This document shows positions 24,706-33,302 of a DNA stretch of 64,000 nucleotides, piece after piece. Numbering within the stretch: the first letter of the stretch is position 1; each line of letters begins with the position of its first letter. Made by a program: the position numbers and the translations under genes. The stretch spans positions 682,001 to 746,000 of the forward strand of contig NZ_JAIQZC010000001.1 of the NCBI RefSeq assembly GCF_020164535.1, given 5' to 3'. The notes under the pieces were generated by a model, which saw only the letters and a program-made list of their open reading frames with translations, did not search any database and was not told the DNA's origin. The DNA comes from Psychroflexus montanilacus. GTDB lineage: Bacteria; Bacteroidota; Bacteroidia; Flavobacteriales; Flavobacteriaceae.

Positions 24706-24740
24706 AAAAGCCTGTTCAAAACTTTTGAACAGGCTTTTAT
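24706..24740. terminator. Bidirectional intrinsic terminator
   Basis: AAAAGCCTGTTC (24706-24717) pairs with GAACAGGCTTTT (24727-24738). A-runs on one side and T-runs on the other let it serve both the lipoprotein gene and the convergent typA gene. Confidence 0.88.
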
Positions 24741-24762
24741 AATTTATATAACCAACTCTGGT

Positions 24763-26559
24763 TTAAATGATTTTAAAACGTTTACGGTCTACTTCTTTCA
24801 AATAGATTTTACGTATCCTCAAGTGGTTTGGAGTGACTTCTACGTACTCATCCTTTTGGATATATTCCAAAGCTTCTTCCAAAGAGAATTTCTTGGCTGG
24901 AACAATTTTAGCTTTATCATCTGCTCCAGAAGATCTTACGTTAGAAAGCTTTTTAGTTTTAGTGATGTTCACAGTCATATCATCCGACCTTGAGTTTTCG
25001 CCAATCACCTGACCTTCGTAAATTTCTTCACCTGGATCAACAAAAAACTTACCTCTATCCTGAAGCTTATCAATAGAATAAGGAATTGCTTTTCCTTTTT
25101 CCATAGAGACCAAAGAACCGTTCTGGCGTTGTGGAATATCACCTTTTAGGGGTTGAAATTCTTTAAAACGGTGAGCCATAATTGCTTCACCAGCTGTTGC
25201 TGTCATCAATTGGTTTCTTAAACCGATGATACCTCGAGAAGGAATTAAAAACTGGATAGTCATCCTTTCCCCTTTTCCTTCCATACTTAACATTTCACCT
25301 TTACGCATGGTAACCATTTCTACAGATTTTCCAGAAATATGCTCAGGCAAATCGATAGTCAATTCTTCAATAGGTTCACACTTCACACCATCCACTTCTT
25401 TGATGATGACCTGTGGCTGTCCAATTTGAAGTTCATAACCTTCTCTTCTCATGGTTTCAATGAGAACCGACAAGTGCATAACTCCACGTCCAAAAACATT
25501 GAACTTATCAGCAGAATCTGTGTCTTCTACTCTTAAGGCTAAGTTTTTCTCAAGTTCTTTAGTCAAACGATCTTTGATGTGTCTTGAAGTCACAAATTTT
25601 CCGTCTTTTCCAAAAAATGGAGAATCGTTGATGGTGAACAACATACTCATGGTTGGTTCATCTATTGCAATAGACTTTAAACCTTCAGGATTTTCAATAT
25701 CGGCAACCGTGTCACCAATTTCGAAACCTTCAAGGCCAACAATAGCGCAAATGTCTCCTGCCTGAATCTCTTCAACTCTGCGTCTTCCAACACCTTCAAA
25801 GGTGTGAAGTTCTTTAATACGAGTTTTGGTAACAGAGCCATCGCGTTTCACCAAAGAAACTGGCATGTTTTCTTTCAGAACTCCTCTGTGCAAACGACCG
25901 ATAGCGATTCTTCCTGTATAGGAAGAAAAGTCTAAAGAAGTAATCAACATTTGCGTATTTCCTTCTTTTACTTCAGGAGAGTCAATATGTTCTATAACCA
26001 TATCCAGCAAAGGCTCGATATTTTCTGTCTTTTCGTCTGGACTTTCACTCATCCAGTTATTTAGAGCCGAACCGTAAACGGCTGGGAAATCCAATTGCCA
26101 TTCTTCGGCACCAAGTTCGAACATCAAGTCAAAAACTTTCTCGTGCACTTCCTCTGGAGTACAGTTTGGTTTATCTACTTTGTTGATAACTACACAAGGC
26201 TTCAGACCTAGGTCCAGAGCTTTCTGCAATACAAACCGCGTTTGTGGCATAGGTCCTTCAAAGGCATCCACAAGTAGCAAAACCCCATCGGCCATATTCA
26301 ACACTCGCTCTACTTCTCCACCAAAATCGGCGTGACCAGGAGTATCAATGATATTAATTTTTGTGTCTTTGTAAACTACAGAGACGTTTTTGGATACTAT
26401 TGTAATCCCTCTTTCTCTCTCGAGGTCATTATTGTCCAAAATAAGATCTCCAGTAGATTCGTTGTCACGAAACAATTTACAGTAATGCATAATTTTGTCC
26501 ACCAAGGTTGTCTTGCCGTGGTCAACGTGAGCGATAATCGCGATGTTCTTGATATTCAT
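24763..26559 (-). CDS. typA: Ribosome-associated translational GTPase TypA/BipA
   Basis: A 598-residue translation GTPase that acts on 50S subunit assembly and under stress. The G motifs are [13 protein letters not shown] (G1), GITIVSKN (G2), [14 protein letters not shown] (G3), NKVDKPNC (G4). Domain II, domain III and the BipA-specific C-terminal domain with [24 protein letters not shown] follow. Length is normal. It is monocistronic and read leftward, ending against a shared terminator. A -7 element lies at 26583. Confidence 0.97.
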   Translation of the reverse strand: MNIKNIAIIAHVDHGKTTLVDKIMHYCKLFRDNESTGDLILDNNDLERERGITIVSKNVSVVYKDTKINIIDTPGHADFGGEVERVLNMADGVLLLVDAFEGPMPQTRFVLQKALDLGLKPCVVINKVDKPNCTPEEVHEKVFDLMFELGAEEWQLDFPAVYGSALNNWMSESPDEKTENIEPLLDMVIEHIDSPEVKEGNTQMLITSLDFSSYTGRIAIGRLHRGVLKENMPVSLVKRDGSVTKTRIKELHTFEGVGRRRVEEIQAGDICAIVGLEGFEIGDTVADIENPEGLKSIAIDEPTMSMLFTINDSPFFGKDGKFVTSRHIKDRLTKELEKNLALRVEDTDSADKFNVFGRGVMHLSVLIETMRREGYELQIGQPQVIIKEVDGVKCEPIEELTIDLPEHISGKSVEMVTMRKGEMLSMEGKGERMTIQFLIPSRGIIGLRNQLMTATAGEAIMAHRFKEFQPLKGDIPQRQNGSLVSMEKGKAIPYSIDKLQDRGKFFVDPGEEIYEGQVIGENSRSDDMTVNITKTKKLSNVRSSGADDKAKIVPAKKFSLEEALEYIQKDEYVEVTPNHLRIRKIYLKEVDRKRFKII

Positions 26560-26582
26560 AAAAAGGCGTAATTTTAAGTCGG

Positions 26583-26590
26583 CAAAGGTA
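26583..26590 (-). promoter_or_regulatory. Putative -7 promoter element (TACCTTTG) of typA
   Basis: TACCTTTG on the minus strand matches TAnnTTTG exactly, 23 bp upstream of the typA ATG. Confidence 0.5.
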
Positions 26591-26685
26591 GGCTTATTTT
26601 ATGTATAAAAGCCTGAAATCTTAAAATGAAAATATTGAGAACAAAATTTTGAATAAAATTCTGTTAATCAATCTTTTGAAAGCAA

Positions 26686-28092
26686 TTACCGATTTAAAAC
26701 TTCCAAAATTTGACTTTCCAGTTTTGGGTCAAACAAACTTAAAGAATTGCTGGTAAGTGTATAAGATTTGTCGATAATGTAAACCCTGTTTAAATAATTT
26801 TTGAAAAATCCATAGGTGTTCTCCGGGACAACAGACACAACCTGAAATTCGGTTGAACCGTTATGTTCCAGTTGAGACAATGCATTTTTCCACAAGTTCG
26901 GGTTTTGAAAATCAAGATTGATGCTCAAAAAAATAAGTTCCGGATATTTCTCTCTTAATTCTTCAATTTTTTTCAAATTGTTTTTTTTGCCTTCAAAAGA
27001 TAAGGCAGACCAGGTGTGCATCACAGTAGGTTTATCCCCTGTAATCTCATGAAGCTGAATGGTATCAAAATCTGTTGTTTTTAAATTCAAATTCTTCATG
27101 TTTTTACCCACAAGGTAATTACTCTGTATTGTTGTTAACTGATGTAATTCATCTTCATCCAAAGCAGTAAGATCAAATTTTTTGATCATGGATAAGGTCT
27201 CCTCCAGTTGTTTTTCAGTCTGTGAAAAAACAATTTCACGTCTTATGAAACGATTAAAAAAATTGGATTTCAAATAGTCATTTTCGAATAACTTATGCAC
27301 CAGATTCAGTCTGCGTTTGAGATTTTGGTGATCGTTTAAATCAAAACAATCTCTATTCTCTGTTTCACAAACTTCAATAGATTTATTTCTGAGATAATTA
27401 TCCAAAAACCTCATATAACTGAAGTTGGATACCAAATTTGAATCATTGAAATCCACATCACTCCTGTAATCAAAATAATCCTCTGGGAATTCATCAAATT
27501 TGCTGGGAACATACTTTTTCATGAGAAATGCATAACGTTCTCTCATATCGTAATGTTCATATTTGATGGTGCTTTCTGCAATTTTTTCGAAATAAGGCGT
27601 GAAAGTTGACTCAGATTTGAGTTTATCAAGACCTTTCAAACGCAAATCCATGATAGAATCTGTTTTCTCTACAAATCGCTGAGGGGTAATTTTATAATAA
27701 GATAAAATCAAATCATTATCATGTTCATTGAGAAGGAACATGTTTATCAGAAAATTGTTTTCTACTGATGAACTCCCCCCAAAAGTAAGGGATTCATCAA
27801 ACTCCAGCGTATTGACTCTCAACACAGTACTGTCTCCAGGTTTTAAATACAGCGTCTGACTTTCAGGATAATGTTTGAAACTATATATAGATTCCTTATC
27901 CTGAGAAAATTCATAATGAAAATTGTTGTTAGCGTCCAGTGAAATTGTGTCTATAACACTATCATTATGCTCCAAGGTAACGTAACTCGAGTTCGGGTTT
28001 ACTATACGCCCACCAATAAAAGTAAGATCTCTTTTTTGCTCTTTTGAGCATCCGAGGCAAATCAATATAACACAAAGGTGGTAATACTTCAT
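26686..28092 (-). CDS. TlpA-like lipoprotein lacking the CxxC motif
   Basis: A 468-residue lipoprotein (lipobox CLGCS at residues 11-15 region). The N-terminal beta domain (FIGGRIVNPNSSYVTLEHND, LYLKPGDSTVLRVN) resembles the DUF4369-type domain of Bacteroidota TlpA-like proteins, with a long helical middle. The C-terminal thioredoxin fold starts near residue 330 (GKNMKNLNLKTTDFDTIQLHEITGDKPTVMHTWSALSFEGKK). Where WCxxC should stand the sequence is WSALSFE, so a disulfide reaction is not possible; the cis-Pro region also lacks its usual form. It is probably a structural or ligand-binding relative. It is monocistronic. Confidence 0.78.
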   Translation of the reverse strand: MKYYHLCVILICLGCSKEQKRDLTFIGGRIVNPNSSYVTLEHNDSVIDTISLDANNNFHYEFSQDKESIYSFKHYPESQTLYLKPGDSTVLRVNTLEFDESLTFGGSSSVENNFLINMFLLNEHDNDLILSYYKITPQRFVEKTDSIMDLRLKGLDKLKSESTFTPYFEKIAESTIKYEHYDMRERYAFLMKKYVPSKFDEFPEDYFDYRSDVDFNDSNLVSNFSYMRFLDNYLRNKSIEVCETENRDCFDLNDHQNLKRRLNLVHKLFENDYLKSNFFNRFIRREIVFSQTEKQLEETLSMIKKFDLTALDEDELHQLTTIQSNYLVGKNMKNLNLKTTDFDTIQLHEITGDKPTVMHTWSALSFEGKKNNLKKIEELREKYPELIFLSINLDFQNPNLWKNALSQLEHNGSTEFQVVSVVPENTYGFFKNYLNRVYIIDKSYTLTSNSLSLFDPKLESQILEVLNR

Positions 28093-28199
28093 AAGTGTTG
28101 ATAACGTTACAAAACTAGCTTTACCAATTCTTAAAGCATGTTAAGTCACCGTTAAAAAAAGCGTGATAATAAATCCTTTATGCATTGTAATAAAATGAG

Positions 28200-28207
28200 T
28201 ACTTTTG
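28200..28207 (+). promoter_or_regulatory. Putative -7 promoter element (TACTTTTG), ABC-F gene
   Basis: TACTTTTG matches TAnnTTTG and lies 19 bp before the ATG at 28227. Confidence 0.5.
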
Positions 28208-28226
28208 CAAAAAATTCAGCTTTATT

Positions 28227-29858
28227 ATGCTATCAGTTTCAAACCTTTCTGTTCAATTTGGTAAACGTATTCTTTTTGATGAAGTCAATACCAGTTTTAC
28301 CTCTGGCAATTGTTATGGTATTATTGGCGCCAACGGTGCTGGTAAATCTACTTTTTTAAATATCATTTCGGGAAAAATAGATCCAACTTCTGGACATGTT
28401 CACTTAGAGCCAGGCAAACGGATGTCTGTTCTTGAGCAAGATCACTCGATGTACGATGACTTTAATGTACTTGAAACCGTTATGATGGGAAATGAACCAC
28501 TCTTTAAAATTAAAAAAGAGATGGATGAAATTTACGCCAAAGAAGATTTTAGTGATGCAGACGGAGAGCGCGTTGGTGTGTTGCAGGTTGAGTTTGAAGA
28601 AATGGACGGATGGAATGCAGAAAGCAATGCAGCTGCTTTACTTTCCAATCTTGGTATAGGATCAGAACACCATTACACCCTGGTGAAAGATCTTGACGGT
28701 CAACAAAAAGTAAGAGTGCTTTTGGCCAAAGCTATTTTTGGTAACCCCGATGTGCTTATCATGGATGAGCCTACCAACGATTTGGATTATGAAACCATCT
28801 CCTGGTTAGAAAACTTTTTAGCCAATTTTGATAACACAGTTATTGTAGTCTCTCACGACCGTCACTTCCTGGATGCGGTATGTACACACATTTCTGATAT
28901 TGATTTTGGAAAAATCACTCATTATAGTGGCAACTACACTTTCTGGTATGAATCTTCTCAACTAGCAGCCAAGCAAAGAGCTCAGCAAAATAAAAAGGCT
29001 GAAGAAAAGAAAAAAGAATTGCAACAATTCATTGAACGCTTCAGTGCCAACGTGGCCAAATCCAAACAAGCTACCTCTAGAAAGAAAATGCTTGATAAGT
29101 TGGATTTTCAAAATATAAAACCTTCCAACAGAAGATATCCTGCAATTATTTTTGAAAAAGAAAGAGAAGCTGGAGATCAAATTCTTCATGTTGAAAACTT
29201 ATCCGCCAGCATTGATGGTGAAAAGATTTTCTCCAATGTGCACGTTAACCTCAACAAAGGAGATAAAGTGGTAATTTACTCCAAAGACTCCAGAGCTACG
29301 AGTGCTTTTTACGAGATTATTAATGGTAAAGCTGAAGCAGATACAGGAACTTACAAATGGGGTGTAACCACAAATCAGTCCTATTTACCAAATGACAATA
29401 GCGAATACTTTGAGAGCAAGCTTTCACTCGTAGACTGGCTAAGGCAATGGGCCAAAACTGAAGAAGAACGCGAGGAAGTTCACATCCGTGGTTTTTTAGG
29501 AAAGATGCTATTCAGCGGAGATGAAGCTCTAAAAACTTGTGATGTACTTTCGGGAGGGGAAAAAGTGAGATGTATGGTAAGCAGGATGATGATGACCAGA
29601 GCCAATGTGCTTATTTTAGACGAGCCTACCAATCACCTGGACTTAGAAACCATTACGGCTTTCAACAATTCCCTGAACAACTTCAAGGGCAATATTTTAC
29701 TTACCACACACGATCATCAATTTGCGCAAACCGTTGGTAATCGAGTGATTGAGCTGACGCCAAACGGAGTCATCGACAAATTCTCCACTTTCGATGAGTA
29801 TATGTCAGACCCTAAAATTAAAGAACAACGCGAGAAGATGTATGCTGTAGAAGCTTAG
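28227..29858 (+). CDS. ABC-F family ATPase (YbiT-like) with one degenerate ATP site
   Basis: A 543-residue soluble ABC-F protein with two nucleotide-binding domains and the linker near residues 245-300 (RAQQNKKAEEKKKELQQFIERF); such proteins act on the ribosome. Domain 1 has a normal Walker A (GANGAGKST, 34-42) and Walker B with MDEPTND, but its signature reads DLDGQQKVR instead of LSGGQ (about 155). Domain 2 has a normal signature LSGGEKVR (about 442) and LILDEPTNHLDL, but its Walker A position reads YSKDSRATSAF (about 351) and lacks GxxGxGK(S/T). Walker A1 pairs with signature 2, so one composite site is intact and one is lost. The same pattern may be general in Bacteroidota YbiT-like proteins. 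Confidence 0.93.
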   Translation: MLSVSNLSVQFGKRILFDEVNTSFTSGNCYGIIGANGAGKSTFLNIISGKIDPTSGHVHLEPGKRMSVLEQDHSMYDDFNVLETVMMGNEPLFKIKKEMDEIYAKEDFSDADGERVGVLQVEFEEMDGWNAESNAAALLSNLGIGSEHHYTLVKDLDGQQKVRVLLAKAIFGNPDVLIMDEPTNDLDYETISWLENFLANFDNTVIVVSHDRHFLDAVCTHISDIDFGKITHYSGNYTFWYESSQLAAKQRAQQNKKAEEKKKELQQFIERFSANVAKSKQATSRKKMLDKLDFQNIKPSNRRYPAIIFEKEREAGDQILHVENLSASIDGEKIFSNVHVNLNKGDKVVIYSKDSRATSAFYEIINGKAEADTGTYKWGVTTNQSYLPNDNSEYFESKLSLVDWLRQWAKTEEEREEVHIRGFLGKMLFSGDEALKTCDVLSGGEKVRCMVSRMMMTRANVLILDEPTNHLDLETITAFNNSLNNFKGNILLTTHDHQFAQTVGNRVIELTPNGVIDKFSTFDEYMSDPKIKEQREKMYAVEA

Positions 29859-29882
29859 ACCTGTTCTTATAAAATAAGTATC

Positions 29883-29915
29883 AAAGGCCTGAAGAGCATT
29901 CCTCAGGCCTTTTTT
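29883..29915 (+). terminator. Intrinsic terminator after ABC-F gene
   Basis: AAAGGCCTGA (29883-29892) pairs with TCAGGCCTTT (29903-29912) and is followed by Ts. Confidence 0.88.
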
Positions 29916-30067
29916 ATTGCCCCAGAGCAGGCATTTTTTTTTGATTTTGGGTATCGCATCAATAAAACTCAAGAATAAATCAGCTTCAAAGCCTGAGTTC
30001 GCTTCAATATGCAGCTTTACAGCAGAGATTTGACTGAAATCGTAAAAAAGATTTTATGTTTTTAGAA

Positions 30068-30571
30068 TTAAAAAAACACTCTCACGAAAGGTAGCCAGGC
30101 TTCTGGATAGACATTTCTATTTTCATCAAAAAGCACGTTATATCTTATCCCTACAATTATATTGCTTTGTCGATAGCCTAATCCTAAAAACAAAGCTGTA
30201 TTCCAGAAATCATCTCGTGCCCCATCAAAGAACCTGTTGTTGACCCTCAGCTGTTCCAGTTCTGCTGAAATCTGAAGATTTGGTACAGGATGAAAAAAAT
30301 TCACAAGGCTACCTCCATAAAGATGAGAAGTGAACCGGTTGTTCCTTTCGAAATAACTATACTGAAGCCCTACACCTGTGGAAAAGTATTCATTTAATGG
30401 ATATACTGCCTGAGGTGAAACGCTTAGTGTCGTAAATGTGTTGGAAAAGTTTGCCCCTGCTGTCCCTCCCCAGCGTACATTTTCCCAAAACGTTGATCTA
30501 TTATCCATTTGCTGAGAGTACAAGGAAAAACAGATAAAAACTATTGGTAATAAAATGAGCTTTCTCATCAT
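30068..30571 (-). CDS. Small outer-membrane beta-barrel protein
   Basis: A 167-residue exported protein: signal peptide (cleavage near SLYSQ), then VRWGGTAGANFSNTFTTLSVSPQAVYPLNEYFSTGVGLQYSYFERNN, alternating strands with short turns, and a terminal FVRVFF ending in phenylalanine. An 8-stranded barrel of unknown function is likely. It is separated by 266 bp from the mltG stop, with no recognisable elements in between. Confidence 0.8.
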   Translation of the reverse strand: MMRKLILLPIVFICFSLYSQQMDNRSTFWENVRWGGTAGANFSNTFTTLSVSPQAVYPLNEYFSTGVGLQYSYFERNNRFTSHLYGGSLVNFFHPVPNLQISAELEQLRVNNRFFDGARDDFWNTALFLGLGYRQSNIIVGIRYNVLFDENRNVYPEAWLPFVRVFF

Positions 30572-30837
30572 AGATAGTAAATGAAATTATTAAGACTAAA
30601 TCTAATAAAATAATTTAACACCTTAAGAATAGTTGAGTATCCTGAAGGATTAAAGACTTTTGCAAGTCTGTTTTATAAGCGAACCACTTACACTTCAGTT
30701 GAAGTTTTAAGTGAGGCCAAAAAGTTAGGGTGAATGAAGTCGTTGAGGCTAATTCACTTTCATTATTTAAGCTAGAACAGACTAAGTCAAAAGAGAAAAA
30801 TTACATGGCAGCTCTCTGCTTTGGTGCAAATTTTCGA

Positions 30838-31881
30838 TTACCTGTATATCTTTTGCTTATTCACCCAATTCTGGTATGCTCTTGCATTTCGGTTGTGCTG
30901 AGCCAGAGTTTTAGCGAATTTGTGATAGCCAGGCTTTTCTGTGTCTGCGGCAAAATATAGGTAATCGTGAGACTCAGCGTTGAGGACAGCATCTATGGAA
31001 GAAATATCTGGCATGGCGATAAGTCCGGGCGGCAGGCCAGCGTATTTATAGGTGTTGTAAGGAGAATCCAGCTCAAGGTCTTTGTAAAGCACTCTTTTTA
31101 TAGGGGTATCGAAGTCCTTATTCTGATTTTGAATAGCAAAAATAACCGTAGGGTCAGCCTGCAGTTTCATGCCACGTCTTAGTCTATTCAAATAGACTCC
31201 AGCTACTTTTGGGCGTTCTACAACTTTTGCTGTTTCTTTGTGTACAATGGCTGCAAGTGACATCACCTCCTGTGGAGTTAACTTAAGCTTTTCGGCTTTG
31301 TTCATCCGTTGTTTATTCCAAAATTCATTGAAGTATTTGACCATTCTATCGCGAAATTGCTCCCCAGAAGTATTCCAATACAATTCATAAGTATTTGGAA
31401 TATAATACTTCATACTTGCCAAAGGACTCACCTCCATTGAATCTAAGAAAGATTTGGAGACCATTGCTGTTAAGATTTCCAGACTATCTGCTTCTATCTG
31501 TTCTCCCACGCGACCTGCCAAATCCTCTAATCGATGTTGATTATTGAAACTCACTTTGATTGGAATATTTCTGGACCTCAGTGTATTGACAATTTCATTG
31601 TTATTCATGTCTTGCTTTAACACAAAGTGCCCAGGTTTTATATTATTCCCATACCCTTTTTTCTTGGCTACCGTAATAAAATTCTCCGTATCCTTTAAGT
31701 GAGGATGTAATTGATTGACAACTTCCTGTAATGAACTCCCGGTTGAGATGTAAACAGATTTTGTCTTTGTGTCAAAAGACGTATTAGGTGAAAAAATTGT
31801 GTTATAGATATAGATACTTACCCCTCCCAAAATAATTAATCCTACAACAGAAGCAGCAACCAGTATTTTTTTAATGTACAT
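30838..31881 (-). CDS. mltG: Endolytic murein transglycosylase MltG
   Basis: A 347-residue inner-membrane lytic transglycosylase (YceG family) that cuts nascent peptidoglycan strands and helps set glycan length. One N-terminal membrane anchor (ILVAASVVGLIILGGVSIYIY) is followed by a LysM-like subdomain and the catalytic domain with the glutamate in AAIVHKETAKVVERPKVAGVYLNRL, then LQADPTVIFA, SPYNTYKYAGLPPGLIAMP and YLYFAADTEKPGYHKFAKTLAQHN. It overlaps the acetyltransferase gene by 11 bp and forms a leftward operon with it and dapF. MltG and dapF both concern cell-wall synthesis. Confidence 0.95.
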   Translation of the reverse strand: MYIKKILVAASVVGLIILGGVSIYIYNTIFSPNTSFDTKTKSVYISTGSSLQEVVNQLHPHLKDTENFITVAKKKGYGNNIKPGHFVLKQDMNNNEIVNTLRSRNIPIKVSFNNQHRLEDLAGRVGEQIEADSLEILTAMVSKSFLDSMEVSPLASMKYYIPNTYELYWNTSGEQFRDRMVKYFNEFWNKQRMNKAEKLKLTPQEVMSLAAIVHKETAKVVERPKVAGVYLNRLRRGMKLQADPTVIFAIQNQNKDFDTPIKRVLYKDLELDSPYNTYKYAGLPPGLIAMPDISSIDAVLNAESHDYLYFAADTEKPGYHKFAKTLAQHNRNARAYQNWVNKQKIYR

Positions 31882-32398
31882 GTTTTATTTTTTGTAATAA
31901 GTATTCGCTTTGAAAACGTCCTGAGTTGAATCTCCAGTCTTTTTTAAGACCAACCACCTCAAAACCAAACCTTTTGAAGAGTTTTAGACTTCTGGTATTT
32001 TCTTCGATGATAGATGCAAATAGTTGATGTAAATCCAGCACATCAAAGGCATAATCCAGCATGAGTTCCAAAGCTTCTGTTCCATAACCTTTGGACTGGT
32101 AATCCTCGAGAATGAGCACTCCTAAGCCTGCACGTTTGTTTTTGGGATCAAAGTCATACAAATCTATAAATCCGATAGGCTGTTTATTGTGAAGTGCAAT
32201 AACCAGACGCATTTGTTTAACCTCATAGATATCTTTATGAGAATGATCCAGGTATTCTTTCAAAACTGTTCTGGAAAAAGGCTGAAGCGTATCGCTTAGA
32301 TACCATAAATGCTCATCATTTTCCACAAGCTCAAGGAAATCGAGATCTTCTGGAGTGAGAGCTCTCAGTAAAATATGTGAACTTTTAAGTTTTATCAT
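31871..32398 (-). CDS. GNAT-family N-acetyltransferase
   Basis: A 175-residue GNAT acetyltransferase of the RimJ/SpeG-like type. MIKLKSSHILLRALTPEDLDFL opens the fold, and the acetyl-CoA loop is AGLGVLILEDYQSKGYGTEALELML, followed by LHQLFASIIEENTRSLKLFKRFGFEVVG. The ATG at 32396-32398 overlaps the 3' end of dapF, so the two are probably translationally coupled. A reading from an upstream TTG at 32419 would lie further inside dapF. The acceptor is unknown (protein N-terminus, polyamine or small amine). Confidence 0.88.
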   Translation of the reverse strand: MIKLKSSHILLRALTPEDLDFLELVENDEHLWYLSDTLQPFSRTVLKEYLDHSHKDIYEVKQMRLVIALHNKQPIGFIDLYDFDPKNKRAGLGVLILEDYQSKGYGTEALELMLDYAFDVLDLHQLFASIIEENTRSLKLFKRFGFEVVGLKKDWRFNSGRFQSEYLLQKIKHVH

Positions 32399-33179
32399 CG
32401 TAGTCACCTTCAAAAACAAAAGTTGCCGGGCCTTTCAGCCAAATATTTTTCACAGCGTTGGGACCTTCAACTTCAAAATCTACTTCAAGAGTACCTCCTT
32501 TTGTAATGACCTTCACCGGAAGGTCTTCAATTTTATTTGACATTTTGGCAGTAATGGCAGCAGCAGTCACACCGGTTCCACACGAAAGCGTTTCGTCTTC
32601 CACTCCCCTCTCGTAAGTTCTTACATGCACAACACCTTCTTTAATTTGTATAAAATTTACATTGGTGCCTTTTATAGCTTCATAATTCGGTAGATTACGA
32701 ATGCGTCTTCCCTGCGTAAATACATCAAAATCATATACATCATCTACAAAAGCAACATGATGAGGAGAGCCAGTATCCAGAAAAGATGCTTCTTTGCTAA
32801 GATTGACGGTAGGGACATCTACCATTTTGAGGTTGACAAAACCATCCTTGATGGTCGCTGAATGTAATCCGTCTATGGCTTCAAAAGTTGTTTCAGATTC
32901 TATCACGCCAAGTTTTTTGGCAAAAGCGACAATACAACGGCCACCATTGCCACACATTGTGCTTTCGTTTCCATCTGCATTGAAGTAAACCATCTTGAAG
33001 TCAGACAAGTCCAAAGAGGAATTTTCCAAAAGGATTAACCCATCTGCACCAACTCCAAAACGTCTGTCGCAAAGCTTTTTAATAATTTTGGTATCGTTTT
33101 TGAAATTTGAAGTCCTGTTATCAATTAAAACAAAATCGTTACCTGTGCCTTGGTATTTATAGAAATGTAAATCCATCAC
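32385..33179 (-). CDS. dapF: Diaminopimelate epimerase
   Basis: A 264-residue enzyme converting LL- to meso-diaminopimelate for lysine and peptidoglycan synthesis. The N-terminal motif is FYKYQGTGNDFVLIDN. The two catalytic cysteines lie in STMCGNGGRC (near residue 75) and TLSCGTGVTAAA (near residue 213). The two halves show the pseudo-symmetric fold expected and the length is normal. It heads the dapF-acetyltransferase-mltG operon; two in-frame ATGs (MMDLHFY) make the exact start uncertain by one codon. Confidence 0.97.
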   Translation of the reverse strand: MMDLHFYKYQGTGNDFVLIDNRTSNFKNDTKIIKKLCDRRFGVGADGLILLENSSLDLSDFKMVYFNADGNESTMCGNGGRCIVAFAKKLGVIESETTFEAIDGLHSATIKDGFVNLKMVDVPTVNLSKEASFLDTGSPHHVAFVDDVYDFDVFTQGRRIRNLPNYEAIKGTNVNFIQIKEGVVHVRTYERGVEDETLSCGTGVTAAAITAKMSNKIEDLPVKVITKGGTLEVDFEVEGPNAVKNIWLKGPATFVFEGDYDDKT

Positions 33180-33195
33180 TCGGGTTTATTATTTG

Positions 33196-33203
33196 CAAAT
33201 ATA
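33196..33203 (-). promoter_or_regulatory. Putative -7 promoter element (TATATTTG), dapF operon
   Basis: TATATTTG on the minus strand matches TAnnTTTG exactly, 16 bp before the dapF ATG. Confidence 0.6.
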
Positions 33204-33302
33204 GGTAAATATTAAAGGAGTTAAGGGGGTTAAAAATCGGTTAAATCCAGTTTGGTATAGAAAACTTGAAAGTAATTTTAATTGTAAAATAATCATATAA
33301 AA

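Noticed and set aside
30730-30960. 76-codon frame downstream of mltG
   Set aside because: It overlaps the conserved C-terminus of mltG on the other strand.
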